NCBI RefSeq assembly: GCF_013415845.1 | Contig: NZ_CP058907.1 | Coordinates: forward strand, 5,236,501 to 5,300,500 | Length of the DNA stretch: 64,000 nt | Direction of reading: 5' to 3' | Source of the DNA: Rhodopseudomonas palustris | GTDB lineage: Bacteria; Pseudomonadota; Alphaproteobacteria; Rhizobiales; Xanthobacteraceae | Shown here: piece by piece, positions 62,380-64,000 of the stretch | Layout of the letters: each line of letters starts with the position of its first letter | Position numbering within the stretch: the stretch's first letter is position 1 | Notes under the pieces: generated by a model | Told to the model about the DNA's origin: nothing | Databases searched by the model: none | Seen by the model: only the letters and a program-made list of their open reading frames with translations | Program-made: the position numbers and the translations under genes

Positions 62380-64000
62380 TTAGAGGCTGTCGAACTTATA
62401 GGCCGCTTGCAAGAAGGTTCCATAGCGCTCGGTGCGCGCCGGCAGGGTCTGACAGGGACACTCCGTGCCGAAGATATTGGTGTAGGCGTTGGTGGTCGCC
62501 CACATCGCCCAATACCGCGCACCGGCGCCAATGCTGAAAGCGCTGTTCAACTGATAGGACAGGATGGCTTCGAGCTGGACGCCCTGCCCCGTGCCCTGTG
62601 ACGGCGACACTTTGTCGGCGACGTCGGTCCGCAGCAGATGCGTATCGGTTCCGAAGGTCTTCACATACGGCAGATAGGCCGCATCCGCCGAGAGCTTGAC
62701 CCCACGGCCGAGCCCGATCTCACCGTTGAGGCCGACCCGCAACGAATGCCAGGTGTCGTTCTGGGTGATGGCGAGAACTGCATCCGAAATCGGTTGCGCG
62801 CAGACCAGCGACGTGGCGCCTGCCGTCTGCACGCAGCCATAGGCCGATTTGTTCTCGCGATAATAATTGTAACCGACGAAGCCGCCGAATTTGTAGTCCG
62901 GCCCGTGCACCAGATTGTAGCCGACATCCACAGTCGCATAGGCGATGCTGCCCCTGACCGGATCCGACAGCGTATTCGAATAGGGGATGCCGTCGGAGGC
63001 GATCCAGTCCTCGTCGTTCATATGACCGGTCAGCAGCGTGCCGCCGCCGGCAAAGCCCTTGAGGAAGGTGTCGTAGGGACCTTCGATACGACCGAAAGCC
63101 TCCCCCGACACAGCGGTATTTTGATAGGTCAACCGCGAGATCAGGAAATTCTGATTGCCCTGATCGAATGTGCCGCCGAGATCTTTCTGGAAACGACCCG
63201 AACTATACCAGACGCGACCGCCGACCTCGACCGCTCCGCGCTCGACGACATCGACCCCGGCCTGGGTGCCGCGCAGATGATAGTCGTCGAAGCGTGCGTC
63301 GACATCGCCGCCGAATTTGAGGTTGAGGCCGACCTTCACCGCATGCAGGTCCTGCTCGACCCTGCTCCTGCCCTGCGGCGTTGCGAAAGAGCCGACGCCC
63401 GGCACCAGCCGTTCGCTGTCCGGTGTCGCCATGTCGCGGCTGCCGAAATCGGCGTAGTTGTATTCGAGCTTCACCGACCAGGCCGGCGCCAGCGCCCGTT
63501 CGATGCCGGCACCGACGGTCCAGCCCCACCGACCGTCATTGGCGGCGGTCAAATTGCCGAGCGGATAGCCGACGGCGATGTCGAGCCGCTCACTGAGATA
63601 GGCCGCACCGCCTTTGGCGTAGAGCAGCGTGCGGCCGCCGGGACCGGTGACGAAGCCGGCACGGCCGGTCAGCGTCGCCAATGCATCCTGGCGGACGCGG
63701 CAATTGGACGAAATGAACAACCCCGACGACGCCATGCAAGTGTTGGTGCCCTTGGCGTTCATCGAACTGAGATCGGCCTCGACGCCGATCAGCCAATTCG
63801 CGTTCGGCTGATAGTTGTAGCCGACCTGGATGCCTGCCAGCGCAGCCGGGCTGCGGACGCTGCCGCCGTAGAGACCGGGGCCAGCGGGATCGCTGAAGCT
63901 CGACGAGCCGAAGCTGCCGCCGACATGGGCGCCCCAATACAGGCCGGTCCAATTCCACGACACCGGCGCAACGGGCATGAGCGGAGGAAAGCGCGGCATG
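62380..64000 (-). CDS. Outer-membrane protein: Omp25/31-type barrel fused to omptin-like barrel (5' end outside window)
   Basis: At least 539 aa; the signal peptide lies beyond the window edge. Residues about 15-240 form an 8-strand barrel of the alphaproteobacterial porin-like type (WTGLYWGAHVGGSFG, GYNYQPNANWLIGVEADLS, VKLEYNYADFG). From about 255 a second barrel begins (VGGRVWYSSGRFQKDLGG) that follows the omptin layout. NDEDW (D329, D331) matches the omptin DQDW motif with its two catalytic Asp, and GTDTH (D452, H454) matches the omptin D-x-H pair. The C-terminus ends YKFDSL, a weak beta-signal. Protease activity is inferred. Confidence 0.72.
   Translation of the reverse strand, partial: MPRFPPLMPVAPVSWNWTGLYWGAHVGGSFGSSSFSDPAGPGLYGGSVRSPAALAGIQVGYNYQPNANWLIGVEADLSSMNAKGTNTCMASSGLFISSNCRVRQDALATLTGRAGFVTGPGGRTLLYAKGGAAYLSERLDIAVGYPLGNLTAANDGRWGWTVGAGIERALAPAWSVKLEYNYADFGSRDMATPDSERLVPGVGSFATPQGRSRVEQDLHAVKVGLNLKFGGDVDARFDDYHLRGTQAGVDVVERGAVEVGGRVWYSSGRFQKDLGGTFDQGNQNFLISRLTYQNTAVSGEAFGRIEGPYDTFLKGFAGGGTLLTGHMNDEDWIASDGIPYSNTLSDPVRGSIAYATVDVGYNLVHGPDYKFGGFVGYNYYRENKSAYGCVQTAGATSLVCAQPISDAVLAITQNDTWHSLRVGLNGEIGLGRGVKLSADAAYLPYVKTFGTDTHLLRTDVADKVSPSQGTGQGVQLEAILSYQLNSAFSIGAGARYWAMWATTNAYTNIFGTECPCQTLPARTERYGTFLQAAYKFDSL

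Overview
The window is a 64 kb piece of a high-GC alphaproteobacterial chromosome. The gene set is typical of the Rhodopseudomonas/Bradyrhizobium group (Nitrobacteraceae), and Rhodopseudomonas palustris or a close relative is my best guess. The pointers are GcrA with GANTC sites, a SAM-II riboswitch before metZ, a bd-type (CIO) oxidase with a DUF2474 subunit, several LivK-type binding proteins and an Omp25/31-type barrel. The metallophosphoesterase also belongs to a family that, from memory, is named after an R. palustris gene. I see no insertion sequence, integrase, phage gene or CRISPR array. The window reads as ordinary core and metabolic chromosome, punctuated by dispersed palindromic repeats in the intergenic gaps.

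Layout. 1-6.8 kb: the end of a tRNA-Gly(CCC), ogt and a MATE exporter converging on it, a Tat-exported metallophosphoesterase, a MNT/HEPN pair, and dcd. 6.8-8.3 kb: metZ behind a SAM-II riboswitch with an antiterminator/terminator switch. 8.3-11.4 kb: a tightly coupled minus-strand operon of an OpgC-like acyltransferase and two SGNH-hydrolase paralogues, one apparently catalytically dead. 11.6-16.5 kb: apaG, hslO, argD-argF and gcrA. 16.7-24.7 kb: the phosphate cluster, with pstS-pstC-pstA-pstB-phoU-phoB behind a Pho box and phoR, coupled to an LPG-synthase-like membrane protein, upstream. 25-31 kb: an OmpA/BON protein with a small membrane partner, a polysaccharide deacetylase, an SDR, a BzdR-type regulator and a lone ugpB. 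31.4-36.8 kb: two sensor kinases and an OmpR-type regulator with overlapping ends, then an ECF sigma factor. 37.3-41.5 kb: cydAB plus a 43-aa third subunit, an L,D-transpeptidase and an AapJ-type binding protein. 41.9-48.5 kb: two acyl-CoA dehydrogenases, a CMD-family protein, two MFS transporters and a DUF938 methyltransferase. 48.7-51 kb: cobalamin riboswitch and btuB. 51-64 kb: two tiny charged proteins, an ATP-grasp protein, two LivK-type binding proteins, an MFS transporter, an ABC/FtsX/AttH operon, a MAPEG protein, and an outer-membrane protein cut by the window edge.

How the parts work together. Phosphate starvation is sensed by PhoR and PstSCAB-PhoU and executed by PhoB. Methionine supply is gated by SAM through metZ. 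B12 uptake is gated by cobalamin through btuB. The ugpB-kinase-kinase-regulator block looks like a self-contained multi-component signalling unit. The most unusual items are the tandem-barrel outer-membrane protein, whose C-terminal half carries the omptin-type D-x-D and D-x-H residues; the SGNH enzyme/pseudoenzyme pair with OpgC; and the SAM-II attenuator, whose alternative pairings can be read directly from the sequence.
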